DNA from: Bacteroidota bacterium
GTDB lineage: Bacteria; Bacteroidota; Bacteroidia; Bacteroidales; VadinHA17
DNA: 12,287 nucleotides
Assembly: GCA_012838685.1 (NCBI GenBank)
Contig: DUOU01000172.1
Coordinates: 1-12,287, forward strand
Direction of reading: 5' to 3'
The position numbers were made by a program, and so were the translations under genes. The notes beneath the pieces are model-generated. The model saw only the letters and a list, made by a program, of their open reading frames with translations. It had not been told where the DNA came from and did not search any database. Positions 1-7,691 of the stretch are shown piece after piece; position 1 is the stretch's first letter, and each line of letters starts with the position of its first letter.

Positions 1-720
1 AAAATCTCCTCGATGGTATTGGCGTTGCGCCGCAAGGTGAGCATAAAGGTGCGTCAGCCGCTGGCCAAGATAATGATACCTATACCCGACAACTCTTTTA
101 AAGCGAAGTTCGAGGCGGTGAAAAACCTCGTACTTGCCGAGGTAAACGTCAAGGATGTGGAGTATATCGATGACTCATCGTCGTTGGTGGTCAAAAAGGC
201 GAAACCCAACTTCAAAACTCTCGGTCCCCGTTACGGCAAGTTGATGAAAGAGATAGGCTCGGCCATAGCGGCGCTGTCGAGAGCCGACATCGCGGCTTTC
301 GAGGCTAACGGTTCGTTGGTGCTGAAGGTGGCCGGCAAGGAGATAACAATAGCCGAAGGCGACGTGGAGATAATCTCCGAAGATATTCCCGGATGGCAGG
401 TGGCCAACGAGGGCAAGCTAACGGTAGCTCTCGACGTAACTGTCACCGATGAGCTGAGATATGAGGGGATGGCCCGGGAGTTTGTCAACCGCATACAAAA
501 CATAAGGAAGGAGAACGGATATGACGTGACCGACAGGATAATAGTCAAAATAGAAAAAAGCGATCTTATAGCTCAAACCGTTAAGCTTCACGCCGGCTAT
601 ATAGGACAGCAGACGCTGGCCAACAAGGTAAGCGTGGTTGATGCTCTTGGCAATGGAGCCTCTGTCAGAGAGGTGGATATAGATGAAATTATTGTTAAGA
701 TAGCTGTCGATAGGGCATAA
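1..720 (+). CDS. ileS: Isoleucyl-tRNA synthetase, C-terminal part (5' truncated by window edge)
   Basis: Cytoplasmic class I aminoacyl-tRNA synthetase that charges tRNA-Ile; only the last 239 residues are present. The frame is open from base 1 (Lys-Ile-Ser-Ser before the first Met at base 13), so that Met is internal and not a start. Recognition rests on the RRKVSIKVRQPL segment near the left edge and the GMAREFVNRIQNIRKENG segment at about residues 155-172 of the fragment, both typical of the anticodon-binding and C-terminal region of long bacterial/eukaryote-like IleS. The catalytic HIGH and KMSKS motifs lie upstream, outside the window. The gene ends with TAA. In many Bacteroidetes a dksA/traR-like gene and lspA follow ileS (from memory); here asnS follows instead. 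Confidence 0.93.
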   Translation, partial: KISSMVLALRRKVSIKVRQPLAKIMIPIPDNSFKAKFEAVKNLVLAEVNVKDVEYIDDSSSLVVKKAKPNFKTLGPRYGKLMKEIGSAIAALSRADIAAFEANGSLVLKVAGKEITIAEGDVEIISEDIPGWQVANEGKLTVALDVTVTDELRYEGMAREFVNRIQNIRKENGYDVTDRIIVKIEKSDLIAQTVKLHAGYIGQQTLANKVSVVDALGNGASVREVDIDEIIVKIAVDRA

Positions 721-856
721 ATAATATACTACAAAAAGAGAGATTTATTAAATTCGCGTAAACAACTAGCTTACCGCTCGGACAAAATATTGACGAAGCG
801 GCGGTTGAAGTCGACGATAAACACAAAAAAACAGAGAACATTTTATAGCTGATACA

Positions 857-2245
857 ATGAAGAGAAGCAAAGTGAAAGAGCTACTGGCAGCGGGTAAAAC
901 CGGTACCGATGTCTTGGTGAAAGGATGGGTAAGGACAAAGAGGGGTATCAAGAACGTGGCGTTCATAGCGTTGAACGACGGATCGACCGTCAACAACATC
1001 CAGATTGTTGTTGATGTTGCCAACTTTGACGAGGAGCTGCTCAAAAATATCACTACCGGAGCCTGTATCGGGGCAACGGGCAAACTTGTGGAGTCGCAAG
1101 GCCAGGGCCAGTCCGTAGAGATTGTCGCCTCTTCAATCGAGCTGTACGGCGCCTGTGATCCCGAGACATACCCTTTGCAGAAAAAGGGACACTCCATGGA
1201 GTTCCTGCGGGAGCACGCCCACCTGAGGCCCCGTACCAACATCTTCGGGGCGATACTGCGCATAAGACACGCCATGGCTTTTGCCATACATAAATATTTC
1301 AACGACCACGGATTCAAATATCTACACACTCCTATCATCACTTCAAGCGATGCCGAGGGTGCCGGCGAGATGTTCCATGTCACCAGCTTCGACCTGAAAA
1401 ATGTGCCTCTGGACGAAAATGGGGAGGTGGACTTTAGCAAGGATTTTTTCGGCAAGGCGACCAATCTAACGGTTTCCGGCCAGCTTGAGGGCGAACTGGG
1501 GGCGTTGGCGTTGGGAGAGATATATACTTTCGGCCCCACATTCAGGGCTGAGAATTCAAATACCCCCCGCCACCTCGCCGAGTTCTGGATGATAGAGCCT
1601 GAGATGGCGTTTTACGATATCAACGACAACATGGATCTGGCCGAGGATTTCGTGAAATACCTCATAAGATATGCACTGGAAAACTGTGCCGAAGATCTGG
1701 AGTTCCTCAACAAAATGGTTGATAACAGTCTGCTGGAACGGCTGAAATTCGTTATAAACAACAGTTTTATCAGGATGCCTTATACCGAGGCGATAGCCAT
1801 CCTGGAAAAGGCGGACAAAAAATGGGAATACCCCGTATCGTGGGGCTGCGACCTGCAGGTGGAACATGAGCGTTACCTTGTGGAGCAACATTTCAAATGT
1901 CCCGTCATACTCACGGACTACCCGAAAGATATAAAGGCGTTTTACATGAAGCAGAACGACGACGGCAAGACAGTGAGGGCCATGGACGTTCTCTTCCCCG
2001 GCATAGGCGAAATCATCGGCGGCTCACAGAGAGAAGATGATCCGGACAAGCTTGGCGCCCGCATAAGGGAACTCAACCTTCCCAAGAAGGATCTCTGGTG
2101 GTACCTTGAGACGCGCAAGTTCGGCAGCGCCCCGCACAGCGGCTTCGGCCTCGGCTTTGAGAGGATAATGCTGTTCGTAACGGGTATGTCGAATATACGC
2201 GACGTGATACCGTTCCCAAGGACCCCGAAAAACGCCGAATTCTAA
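857..2245 (+). CDS. asnS: Asparaginyl-tRNA synthetase
   Basis: Class II aminoacyl-tRNA synthetase that charges tRNA-Asn using ATP in the cytoplasm. At 462 residues it has the family's usual length. An N-terminal OB-fold anticodon-binding domain covers roughly residues 15-105 (KGWVRTKRGIKNVAFIALND). The catalytic core follows: motif 1 around residues 125-155 (ILRIRHAMAFAIHKYF), motif 2 near 225-240 (FGPTFRAENSNTPRHLAEFW) and motif 3 near 428-455 (GLGFERIM, then a P-F-P-R-T-P ending). The H-L-A-E-F-W form of motif 2 and the PFPRTP end favour AsnRS over AspRS. The ATG at 857 has no Shine-Dalgarno sequence, which is normal for Bacteroidetes. rpoN starts 35 bases after the stop, so co-transcription is likely. 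Confidence 0.96.
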   Translation: MKRSKVKELLAAGKTGTDVLVKGWVRTKRGIKNVAFIALNDGSTVNNIQIVVDVANFDEELLKNITTGACIGATGKLVESQGQGQSVEIVASSIELYGACDPETYPLQKKGHSMEFLREHAHLRPRTNIFGAILRIRHAMAFAIHKYFNDHGFKYLHTPIITSSDAEGAGEMFHVTSFDLKNVPLDENGEVDFSKDFFGKATNLTVSGQLEGELGALALGEIYTFGPTFRAENSNTPRHLAEFWMIEPEMAFYDINDNMDLAEDFVKYLIRYALENCAEDLEFLNKMVDNSLLERLKFVINNSFIRMPYTEAIAILEKADKKWEYPVSWGCDLQVEHERYLVEQHFKCPVILTDYPKDIKAFYMKQNDDGKTVRAMDVLFPGIGEIIGGSQREDDPDKLGARIRELNLPKKDLWWYLETRKFGSAPHSGFGLGFERIMLFVTGMSNIRDVIPFPRTPKNAEF

Positions 2246-2280
2246 AGAAAAACTTTATAAAAATATAAGTTCAACAAAAA

Positions 2281-3741
2281 ATGTTAAGGCAAAGATTACA
2301 GCAGAAACTACTACAAAAACTCTCGCCGCAGCAGATTCAGATGATTAAGTTGCTGGAAGTTCCCACCTTGCATATTGAAGAACGGATAAAAAAAGAGCTC
2401 GAGGATAACCCCGCACTTGAAGAGGGAGTGGAGGAGGAAGCGATAATCACCGCCTCCGAAGAAGAGGAGGAGAGAATAGAGGAGGTTGACAGGGACAGGG
2501 AAGAGTTCACCATTGACGATTATATTGACGATGATGAGACCCCCGAATACAGGTTACAATCCAATAATTACAGCAAAGATGACAAGCGTACCGAGATACC
2601 TTTCTCGGTGGGTTCGTCGTTCCACGAACACCTGGAGTCACAGTTGGGGCTGCGTTATCTGACCGACAAACAAAAGATACTGGGGGAGTATATCCTTGGG
2701 AACATCGATGAGGATGGTTATCTGCGCAGGGAGCTGGAGAACATTGTGGATGACCTCGCCTTCCTGCAGAACGTGGATACTACCGAAGAGGAGATTGAGG
2801 AGGTTTTGGCTGTCATCCAGGATCTGGAACCTGTGGGGGTGGGCGCCAGAACCCTGCAAGAGTGCCTTCTAATACAGTTGCGAAAAAGGGATACCACTGA
2901 CCCCAACATCGCCAACGCCGTCAAAATATTATCATCCTGTTTCGAGGAGTTTTCAAAAAGACATTACGATAAGATTATAGCCAAACTGGAGCTGGATGAG
3001 GCCGGGCTTAAGTCAGCGATAGAAGAGATACTGAAACTCAACCCCAAACCCGGGGGAGGGTACAACGATCCCTATAACAGGAGCGTTCAACATATAATAC
3101 CGGATTTCATACTGGAACCATCGGAAGAGGGGTTCGAACTGCACCTTAACTCCCGCAATATGCCGGAGCTGAGGTTAAACGCGAAATATAACGAGATGTT
3201 GAAAACCTATTCCGCGGCTGATAGCGGCAACAAAAAGGAGATGAGGGAGGCCGTTCAATTTGTCAAACAGAAGATTGACTCGGCAAGGTGGTTCATTGAT
3301 GCTATAAAACAACGCCAGAACACGCTGCTGCTTACTATGAACGCCATACTCAACTACCAAAACGACTATTTCGTTGAAGGCGACGAGACCAAACTCAGGC
3401 CGATGGTGTTAAAAGATGTCGCCGAGATGACAGGTCTCGACATATCGACAGTGTCGAGGGTAGCCAACAGCAAATATATACAGACCCACTTCGGCATGTT
3501 ACCGTTGAAATATTTCTTTTCGGAAGGTCTGCAAACCGACAGCGGAGAGGAGGTGTCGACCCGCGAGATCAAGAAAATACTGGAGGAGTGTGTAAACGGG
3601 GAAGACAAGAGAAAGCCATTGACAGATGAAAAGCTGACAAACATTTTACAAGAAAAAGGATACCAAATAGCCAGACGCACGGTCGCCAAATACAGGGAAC
3701 AGCTGAATATACCGGTGGCGAGGCTCAGAAAGGAGATATAA
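2281..3741 (+). CDS. rpoN: RNA polymerase sigma-54 factor
   Basis: Alternative sigma factor that directs RNA polymerase to -24/-12 promoters and needs AAA+ enhancer-binding proteins for open-complex formation; none is encoded in this window. All three regions are visible in 486 residues. Region I is Gln/Leu-rich at residues 1-48 (LRQRLQQKLLQKLSPQQIQM). An acidic region II linker covers about 50-85. The core-binding and DNA-binding parts follow, with a helix-turn-helix near 380-400 (MTGLDISTVSRVANSKY). The diagnostic RpoN box ARRTVAKYRE is at about 464-473, close to the C-terminus. The gene is complete. Its stop TAA shares one base with the ATG of the next gene, pointing to translational coupling. 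The upstream gap is A-rich with no Shine-Dalgarno motif. Confidence 0.97.
   Translation: MLRQRLQQKLLQKLSPQQIQMIKLLEVPTLHIEERIKKELEDNPALEEGVEEEAIITASEEEEERIEEVDRDREEFTIDDYIDDDETPEYRLQSNNYSKDDKRTEIPFSVGSSFHEHLESQLGLRYLTDKQKILGEYILGNIDEDGYLRRELENIVDDLAFLQNVDTTEEEIEEVLAVIQDLEPVGVGARTLQECLLIQLRKRDTTDPNIANAVKILSSCFEEFSKRHYDKIIAKLELDEAGLKSAIEEILKLNPKPGGGYNDPYNRSVQHIIPDFILEPSEEGFELHLNSRNMPELRLNAKYNEMLKTYSAADSGNKKEMREAVQFVKQKIDSARWFIDAIKQRQNTLLLTMNAILNYQNDYFVEGDETKLRPMVLKDVAEMTGLDISTVSRVANSKYIQTHFGMLPLKYFFSEGLQTDSGEEVSTREIKKILEECVNGEDKRKPLTDEKLTNILQEKGYQIARRTVAKYREQLNIPVARLRKEI
3731..3735 (+). promoter_or_regulatory. Shine-Dalgarno-like site inside the end of rpoN
   Basis: AGGAG ends five bases before the ATG at 3741, inside the last codons of rpoN. 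It supports the ATG at 3741 as the phosphatase start and the one-base stop/start overlap. Other genes in the window lack a clear site of this kind, and Bacteroidetes generally rely little on Shine-Dalgarno pairing, so the match may partly be chance (Arg/Lys/Glu codons). Confidence 0.4.
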
Positions 3742-4373
3742 TGGGAAAAGAAACGACAAAGAGGATAGGCGACATAATTGCCAAAACGCTGACAATAGTC
3801 TTCAACCCGTTCTTGATGCCTATATATGGACTGTTGATAATCATCAACTCCCCTACCATATTCAGCTTCCTTTCCAAGGATATAAAAAGATTGCTGTTGC
3901 TTATTGTGGTGATCAACAACAGTCTTTTGCCGTTTACCTTTCTCTCGTATATGAAGGTACGCAATTTTGTGTCAGACTGGTTGATTTTTAACCGCGGGGA
4001 GAGGATGGTGCCAATGTTTTCATCGGCGATTTTTTATGGGCTCACGGTATATGTCACCTACAAGTTCAACATACCCGCTTTTATAAAACTCTATTTTGTC
4101 GCGGCTCTGGTGATGGCTCTTGTTATGGGAGCGGTCAGTTTCTGGATAAAAGCCTCTGTGCACGCCGCGGGCATGGGTTCCATAGTGGCGTTGATAATAG
4201 TTATGATGATCAAGACACATGCCCCTTTACTTGGTTATCTGATACCATCCATCATACTAGCGGGGTTGGTAATGTCGGCCCGCCTCTGGCTCAACGCCCA
4301 CTCCGCGAAAGAGGTGTGGATAGGTCTGCTGTTGGGTCTCCTCTGTACGGGACTGGTTTTGTATCTCTTTTAA
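3741..4373 (+). CDS. PAP2-like integral membrane phosphatase
   Basis: A 210-residue polytopic membrane protein with about six hydrophobic segments (roughly 12-36, 48-70, 92-107, 114-136, 143-180, 193-210). Three short motifs match the PAP2/phosphatidic acid phosphatase signature in order and spacing: NRGERMVP at 84-91 (first motif), A-S-V-H at 138-141 in place of PSGH, and SARLWLNAHSAKE at 179-191 for SRx5Hx3D. Candidate catalytic residues are Ser139-x-His141, Arg181 and His187. The last motif ends in Glu191 where Asp is usual. Known family members dephosphorylate lipid phosphates such as phosphatidic acid or undecaprenyl pyrophosphate; the substrate here is unknown. The gene overlaps the rpoN stop by one base and appears to be the last gene of that operon, facing the glycosyltransferase gene across a 32-base gap. 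Confidence 0.75.
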   Translation: MGKETTKRIGDIIAKTLTIVFNPFLMPIYGLLIIINSPTIFSFLSKDIKRLLLLIVVINNSLLPFTFLSYMKVRNFVSDWLIFNRGERMVPMFSSAIFYGLTVYVTYKFNIPAFIKLYFVAALVMALVMGAVSFWIKASVHAAGMGSIVALIIVMMIKTHAPLLGYLIPSIILAGLVMSARLWLNAHSAKEVWIGLLLGLLCTGLVLYLF

Positions 4374-4405
4374 CCCCCGACACTTTTAGACGGACCCGCT
4401 ATGTG

Positions 4406-5632
4406 TTAAAAAATATTTTTCAAGGTCTCTTCCAGCAAAAGCCGGCTCTCCTCCATAAGATTATTATGCGCGGATGATTTATGGATATTTAGGATCAATC
4501 CCGGGCCTATCCTGTTCTGTTCGATCGCGGTGAACCACCCCTTTTCCGGGAGCCTTTTCGCGAGGTATTCCTGTTCTGTTTGTCCGGGCGTGGGAACCAA
4601 CAAGGCAGATCTGCCCAGACTTAAGAGCTCCATTATCGATGTATAGCCCGATCGGGCAATGATTGAGCCGCTGTTAAGAATCATATCTCTCATCCGGGCC
4701 ATCGGCAGATGGTCATAATAGGTAACACGGACTCCGCTCTTCCGGATCGGTTCGGCACGTTCTCCACTATTGGCCCACTTTTGTGATCTGTTTTTTTCTA
4801 CGGCCCCTTCAACGCGAACGTGCCCGTCGTTGGCACAATTTGTTCCTTCCGGCCCGCCTCCCGGTTCGGCGCCCAGAATAACAAGATCGACATCTTCATC
4901 CACCAGGGCGTTGACAACCTTGTCCTTAAAAATAGTTTTCTGGGGTTCCGGACCGGATAAAATAAGCAGAATATAATCTTTTGTTTTCCCGGAGGAGGGT
5001 TTTAAGTCGGTTGACCCGTTCCAAAACCTTGAGAGCAACCCTATAAATCGAACTTCCGAGGAGAACTTGAGACCATGAGAAAGTTTGCCGCTTACATTAT
5101 TCTCGCCTTCTAAATCGGGTACCAGACAATAGTCATATTTTTTTATGAACCACTTGTGGATCGCGGCGACAAGCGGCTCACAGAAAAGTGTCCATTTAGG
5201 AAATATAATCCTTAACTGGTGGGTGATGTAAACCGATTGTGCGCCGGCGTTCCAAAGACCAAACCTGTTATCACTTATCACCGCGTCAATATTATGGTCG
5301 CGAATGATCTTATTCAAGGCAAAATGTTCCCTGATAATGTGATAAAGAAGGCAGGGTGATTTTATGGCCATCACCATCCACATAGGGATAAAGCGGGAAT
5401 AAGAGGGGTTGAATCCGGGAAAAACAATGAACCTGGCATCGGGAAATTCTCCCCTCAAAAAGGCGAGGTGTTTCTCTCCCGCGGCGAAGATTATCTCATG
5501 GCCCATATTCTTCAGCTCAGCGGCAAGGGGCAGGCACCTTCCGGCATGTCCCAGTCCCCATTCAAGCGGACAAATAAGTATTCTGTGATGTTTTTTCAAT
5601 TCCCTGATCCGGTGTTTACGCGAAATTACCAT
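4406..5632 (-). CDS. GT28/MurG-like glycosyltransferase
   Basis: A 408-residue GT-B type glycosyltransferase related to the MurG/UDP-glycosyltransferase group. The N-terminal glycine-rich acceptor-side loop is seen as EWGLGHAGR at 24-32. The C-terminal nucleotide-sugar domain shows LLILSGPEPQK at 222-232, the Y-D-H-L-P segment at 306-310, and the donor-binding ARSGYTSIMELL at 327-338 followed by PGQTEQEYLAKRL at 349-361. No signal peptide or clear membrane helix is seen, so it is probably cytosolic or membrane-associated. Sugar donor and acceptor are unknown. Residues about 257-299 form a hydrophilic Gly/Arg/Asn-rich stretch that looks like an insertion between two core elements. The ATG at 5632 lies 25 bases after the radical SAM stop; the lysine/arginine-rich first 16 residues precede the first beta strand, so a slightly later start cannot be excluded. 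Confidence 0.8.
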   Translation of the reverse strand: MVISRKHRIRELKKHHRILICPLEWGLGHAGRCLPLAAELKNMGHEIIFAAGEKHLAFLRGEFPDARFIVFPGFNPSYSRFIPMWMVMAIKSPCLLYHIIREHFALNKIIRDHNIDAVISDNRFGLWNAGAQSVYITHQLRIIFPKWTLFCEPLVAAIHKWFIKKYDYCLVPDLEGENNVSGKLSHGLKFSSEVRFIGLLSRFWNGSTDLKPSSGKTKDYILLILSGPEPQKTIFKDKVVNALVDEDVDLVILGAEPGGGPEGTNCANDGHVRVEGAVEKNRSQKWANSGERAEPIRKSGVRVTYYDHLPMARMRDMILNSGSIIARSGYTSIMELLSLGRSALLVPTPGQTEQEYLAKRLPEKGWFTAIEQNRIGPGLILNIHKSSAHNNLMEESRLLLEETLKNIF

Positions 5633-5657
5633 AATCCGGGGTTAAAATCCCTATGGA

Positions 5658-6440
5658 TTAACCTGACACCTGGGTATTGATACCCATATCCTCGACCATC
5701 AGCGCAATGGCTTCCAGCTCCTCAACCGGCACCTTCACCAGATTGCCCCCTGGGGGAGTGTCGCGCAAAATGGTGTAAATCATGACTTCCGAGGGCCCAA
5801 TTTTCTCCAGCGCCTCCAACCAGGCAATAAGCTCTTTGGGGGTGGTATTATCGATCTCCTCCCCATCTACGATCCCCCTTACAAAGAGAGTTTGTATAAT
5901 AACTTTGCCGTTGTAAGCGGCTAAATCTTCGATAAGTCGTTTTGGCTTGACATTTTTCAGCGGCCTGTTGTGCAGTTTTATTGTCGCTTCAAGTGCCGAG
6001 TCGAGTTTCAGAATGTTAAAATCGACTTTCAACAGTGCCTCCCTGATCTCCGGATCGCCGCATGTGGTGGCGTTCGACAGGACAGCCACGCCGGTATTGG
6101 GAAAATATTTGTCGCGCAACAAAATAGTGTCATCAATTATTCCGGGGAAATGGGGGTTCAAAGTGGGTTCTCCGTTACCGGCGAAGGTTATGACATCCGG
6201 GGCATCGCCCCTGCTGTTCAGCTCGGCCAGCCTCTCCTCCAACTCCCGATAGATATCTTCCCTATCCGGCAGCTCCAGGGATACCTTTCCGCTATAGTCG
6301 GTCCACCCGCACTCACAATAAACACAATTGTAATTGCACACCTTGCAATCGACAGGTAAAAGATTGACTCCGAGGGATTTGCCAAGTCGCCTACTGGTAA
6401 CCGGACCGAATATTGTACAGGGAAACAAAAAAGTCGCCAT
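5658..6440 (-). CDS. Radical SAM protein (COG0731-like)
   Basis: A radical S-adenosylmethionine enzyme whose [4Fe-4S] cluster is bound by CNYNCVYC, a CX3CX2C motif with cysteines 35, 39 and 42 counted from the chosen start. An upstream FGPVTSRRLGKSLG segment (11-24) and a downstream AGNGEPTLNP segment (the glycine-rich SAM-binding motif) are typical of a family annotated only as radical SAM or Fe-S oxidoreductase. Two further cysteines (32 and 44) flank the cluster motif. The reaction and substrate are unknown. I chose the ATG at 6440 (260 residues) over an in-frame TTG at 6494, because family proteins begin just before the F-x-x-I-x-G-P motif and a candidate -7 box lies between the two. The glycosyltransferase gene follows after 25 bases and may be co-transcribed. 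Confidence 0.85.
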   Translation of the reverse strand: MATFLFPCTIFGPVTSRRLGKSLGVNLLPVDCKVCNYNCVYCECGWTDYSGKVSLELPDREDIYRELEERLAELNSRGDAPDVITFAGNGEPTLNPHFPGIIDDTILLRDKYFPNTGVAVLSNATTCGDPEIREALLKVDFNILKLDSALEATIKLHNRPLKNVKPKRLIEDLAAYNGKVIIQTLFVRGIVDGEEIDNTTPKELIAWLEALEKIGPSEVMIYTILRDTPPGGNLVKVPVEELEAIALMVEDMGINTQVSG

Positions 6441-6459
6441 CTTGTTTGATTTAAGGAAC

Positions 6460-6467
6460 CAAATGTA
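6460..6467 (-). promoter_or_regulatory. Candidate Bacteroidetes-type -7 box (TACATTTG)
   Basis: On the minus strand TACATTTG matches the Bacteroidetes sigma-ABfr -7 consensus TAnnTTTG exactly. A TTGG lies 23 bases upstream, a weak and slightly distant match to the -33 TTTG. It would start transcription near base 6453, giving a leader of roughly 13 bases before the ATG at 6440. It sits in the only sizeable gap of the minus-strand cluster. Chance occurrence is possible. Confidence 0.4.
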
Positions 6468-6509
6468 CCTATTTTGAGTGTTACGCGACTCCAATTAAAG
6501 TTAAATTAT

Positions 6510-7691
6510 TTATACTATTCGCCGTACCGTGGTCCCAGGCAAAAATCGCCGGTTAACGAGGTCCATGCCTTCCAATAACAACAAACCCGGTCGCTTCCCA
6601 GCTTCAATCGTGCCAAATTGGTCGTCCCCGCACAAAGCCCTGGCGCCATTGATTGTGGCCCAACCTACAAGCCGGGTAACCGTGAGTTCCGGAAAAGCCT
6701 GTTGAAGGGTCTTAAGTTCTTCAAGGATACTGAGTCTATTGTTTGAGGCGAGACTATCGGTTCCTATCACTATCTCCGCCCCATTGTCCAAAAGCATTTT
6801 AAGGGGAGGCAACACCCCTTCAATATAAAGGTTTGAATTGGGACAAAGGCACCAATATGTATTTGGCCGTTTTACCATTGTAAAAACCGTATCTGAATCG
6901 ACAAAAGTGTTGTGTACCAGTATCAGATTGGAGTCCTCCGTTATCCCCTCGCCTATGGCGGCAATATGATCTTCATAACCGAACCCCTCCTCAGGGAAAA
7001 AACCGTCAGCCCTGAAGGAATCCGCCATCTCTCCCGAACGATGATTAACATATTCCCTCTCGGTTGCCGACTCCATAAAATGTATTGACGATACAACATT
7101 ATCTTTCCCCAGTTCCTTGATTTTTCGCATCAAGGGCAGGGAGACGGAATAGACGGAATGTGGCGTAACAGAAAAGGGCAGGGAGGCGGCAGCGGAGGCG
7201 GCCATGATCTCCATGGCGTCAGCTATTCGGGCATCAGCCACCTTTGGCAGCGAACCGAACAATTCGATAAAATTATGGTACTTGACTCTTCCTTCGGTTT
7301 TTACCGGGAACGTGTCTTTTGAGTTGCATACATCACCGCATAGCTCTATACCCTGATCATACATGGCCCTGTCGGCTTTGACCATGGAATCAATGTTTTT
7401 GGGGTATCCGGAAGAGTCGCGCATCACGGCAAGAAATTCGGGTAATCCGGTTTTTTCCGGAACAGTTCCTTTAAGAGCCGAGAGTTCAAGGTGACAATGA
7501 CAATTTACAAAACCGGGAATCAGGATGCCATTAAAAAACTCTATACACCTCGATTCCCTCAGGTCTCCTCCGGTATCTTCCACGTTTACAATTACCCCGT
7601 CGGGGTCTACCGTTACAATACCCTTCTTTAACAAATTGCCGCCCACTAAAACATATCGGGCGGAAATATATCGCGTTTTATTGGGGGACAT
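6510..7691 (-). CDS. Amidohydrolase-superfamily metal-dependent deaminase/hydrolase
   Basis: A 393-residue member of the amidohydrolase superfamily, closest in motif pattern to the cytosine/S-adenosylhomocysteine/aminofutalosine deaminase group (ATZ/TRZ-like). Metal and catalytic residues stand out: H65-C-H67 (GFVNCHCHLE), H178 (TPHSVYS), H204 with E207 (SIHFME), H260 (LVHNTF) and D312 (GTDSLASNN). The small N-terminal beta-sandwich and its C-terminal return (TIEAGKRPGLLLLEG, 361-375) complete the usual layout. The fold predicts hydrolytic deamination or amide/ester hydrolysis of a small ring compound; the substrate cannot be told from sequence. The ATG at 7691 overlaps the end of the lipoprotein gene by 14 bases. 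A menaquinone role (aminofutalosine deaminase) is one possibility, but no other futalosine gene is here. Confidence 0.82.
   Translation of the reverse strand: MSPNKTRYISARYVLVGGNLLKKGIVTVDPDGVIVNVEDTGGDLRESRCIEFFNGILIPGFVNCHCHLELSALKGTVPEKTGLPEFLAVMRDSSGYPKNIDSMVKADRAMYDQGIELCGDVCNSKDTFPVKTEGRVKYHNFIELFGSLPKVADARIADAMEIMAASAAASLPFSVTPHSVYSVSLPLMRKIKELGKDNVVSSIHFMESATEREYVNHRSGEMADSFRADGFFPEEGFGYEDHIAAIGEGITEDSNLILVHNTFVDSDTVFTMVKRPNTYWCLCPNSNLYIEGVLPPLKMLLDNGAEIVIGTDSLASNNRLSILEELKTLQQAFPELTVTRLVGWATINGARALCGDDQFGTIEAGKRPGLLLLEGMDLVNRRFLPGTTVRRIV

Noticed and set aside
776..806. Short inverted repeat CCGCT/AGCGG between ileS and asnS
   Set aside because: The five-base arms are separated by an 18-base loop and no T run follows; it is not a credible terminator or operator.
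766..1539. A 257-residue open frame on the minus strand opposite asnS
   Set aside because: It lies wholly antisense to a well-conserved synthetase gene and its translation shows no recognisable domain; long antisense frames are common opposite coding sequence.
4374..4420. Possible bidirectional terminator between the convergent PAP2-like and glycosyltransferase genes
   Set aside because: ACAC/GTGT and TAG/CTA pairings are broken by an internal loop and a bulge, and the AT run beyond is not a clean T tract; too weak to call.
5970..6359. A 129-residue plus-strand frame opposite the radical SAM gene
   Set aside because: It overlaps the conserved radical SAM motifs on the other strand and has no domain signature.
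6441..6494. Upstream TTG start for the radical SAM gene
   Set aside because: It adds 18 residues not expected in the family and would start upstream of the -7 box candidate; the ATG at 6440 fits better.
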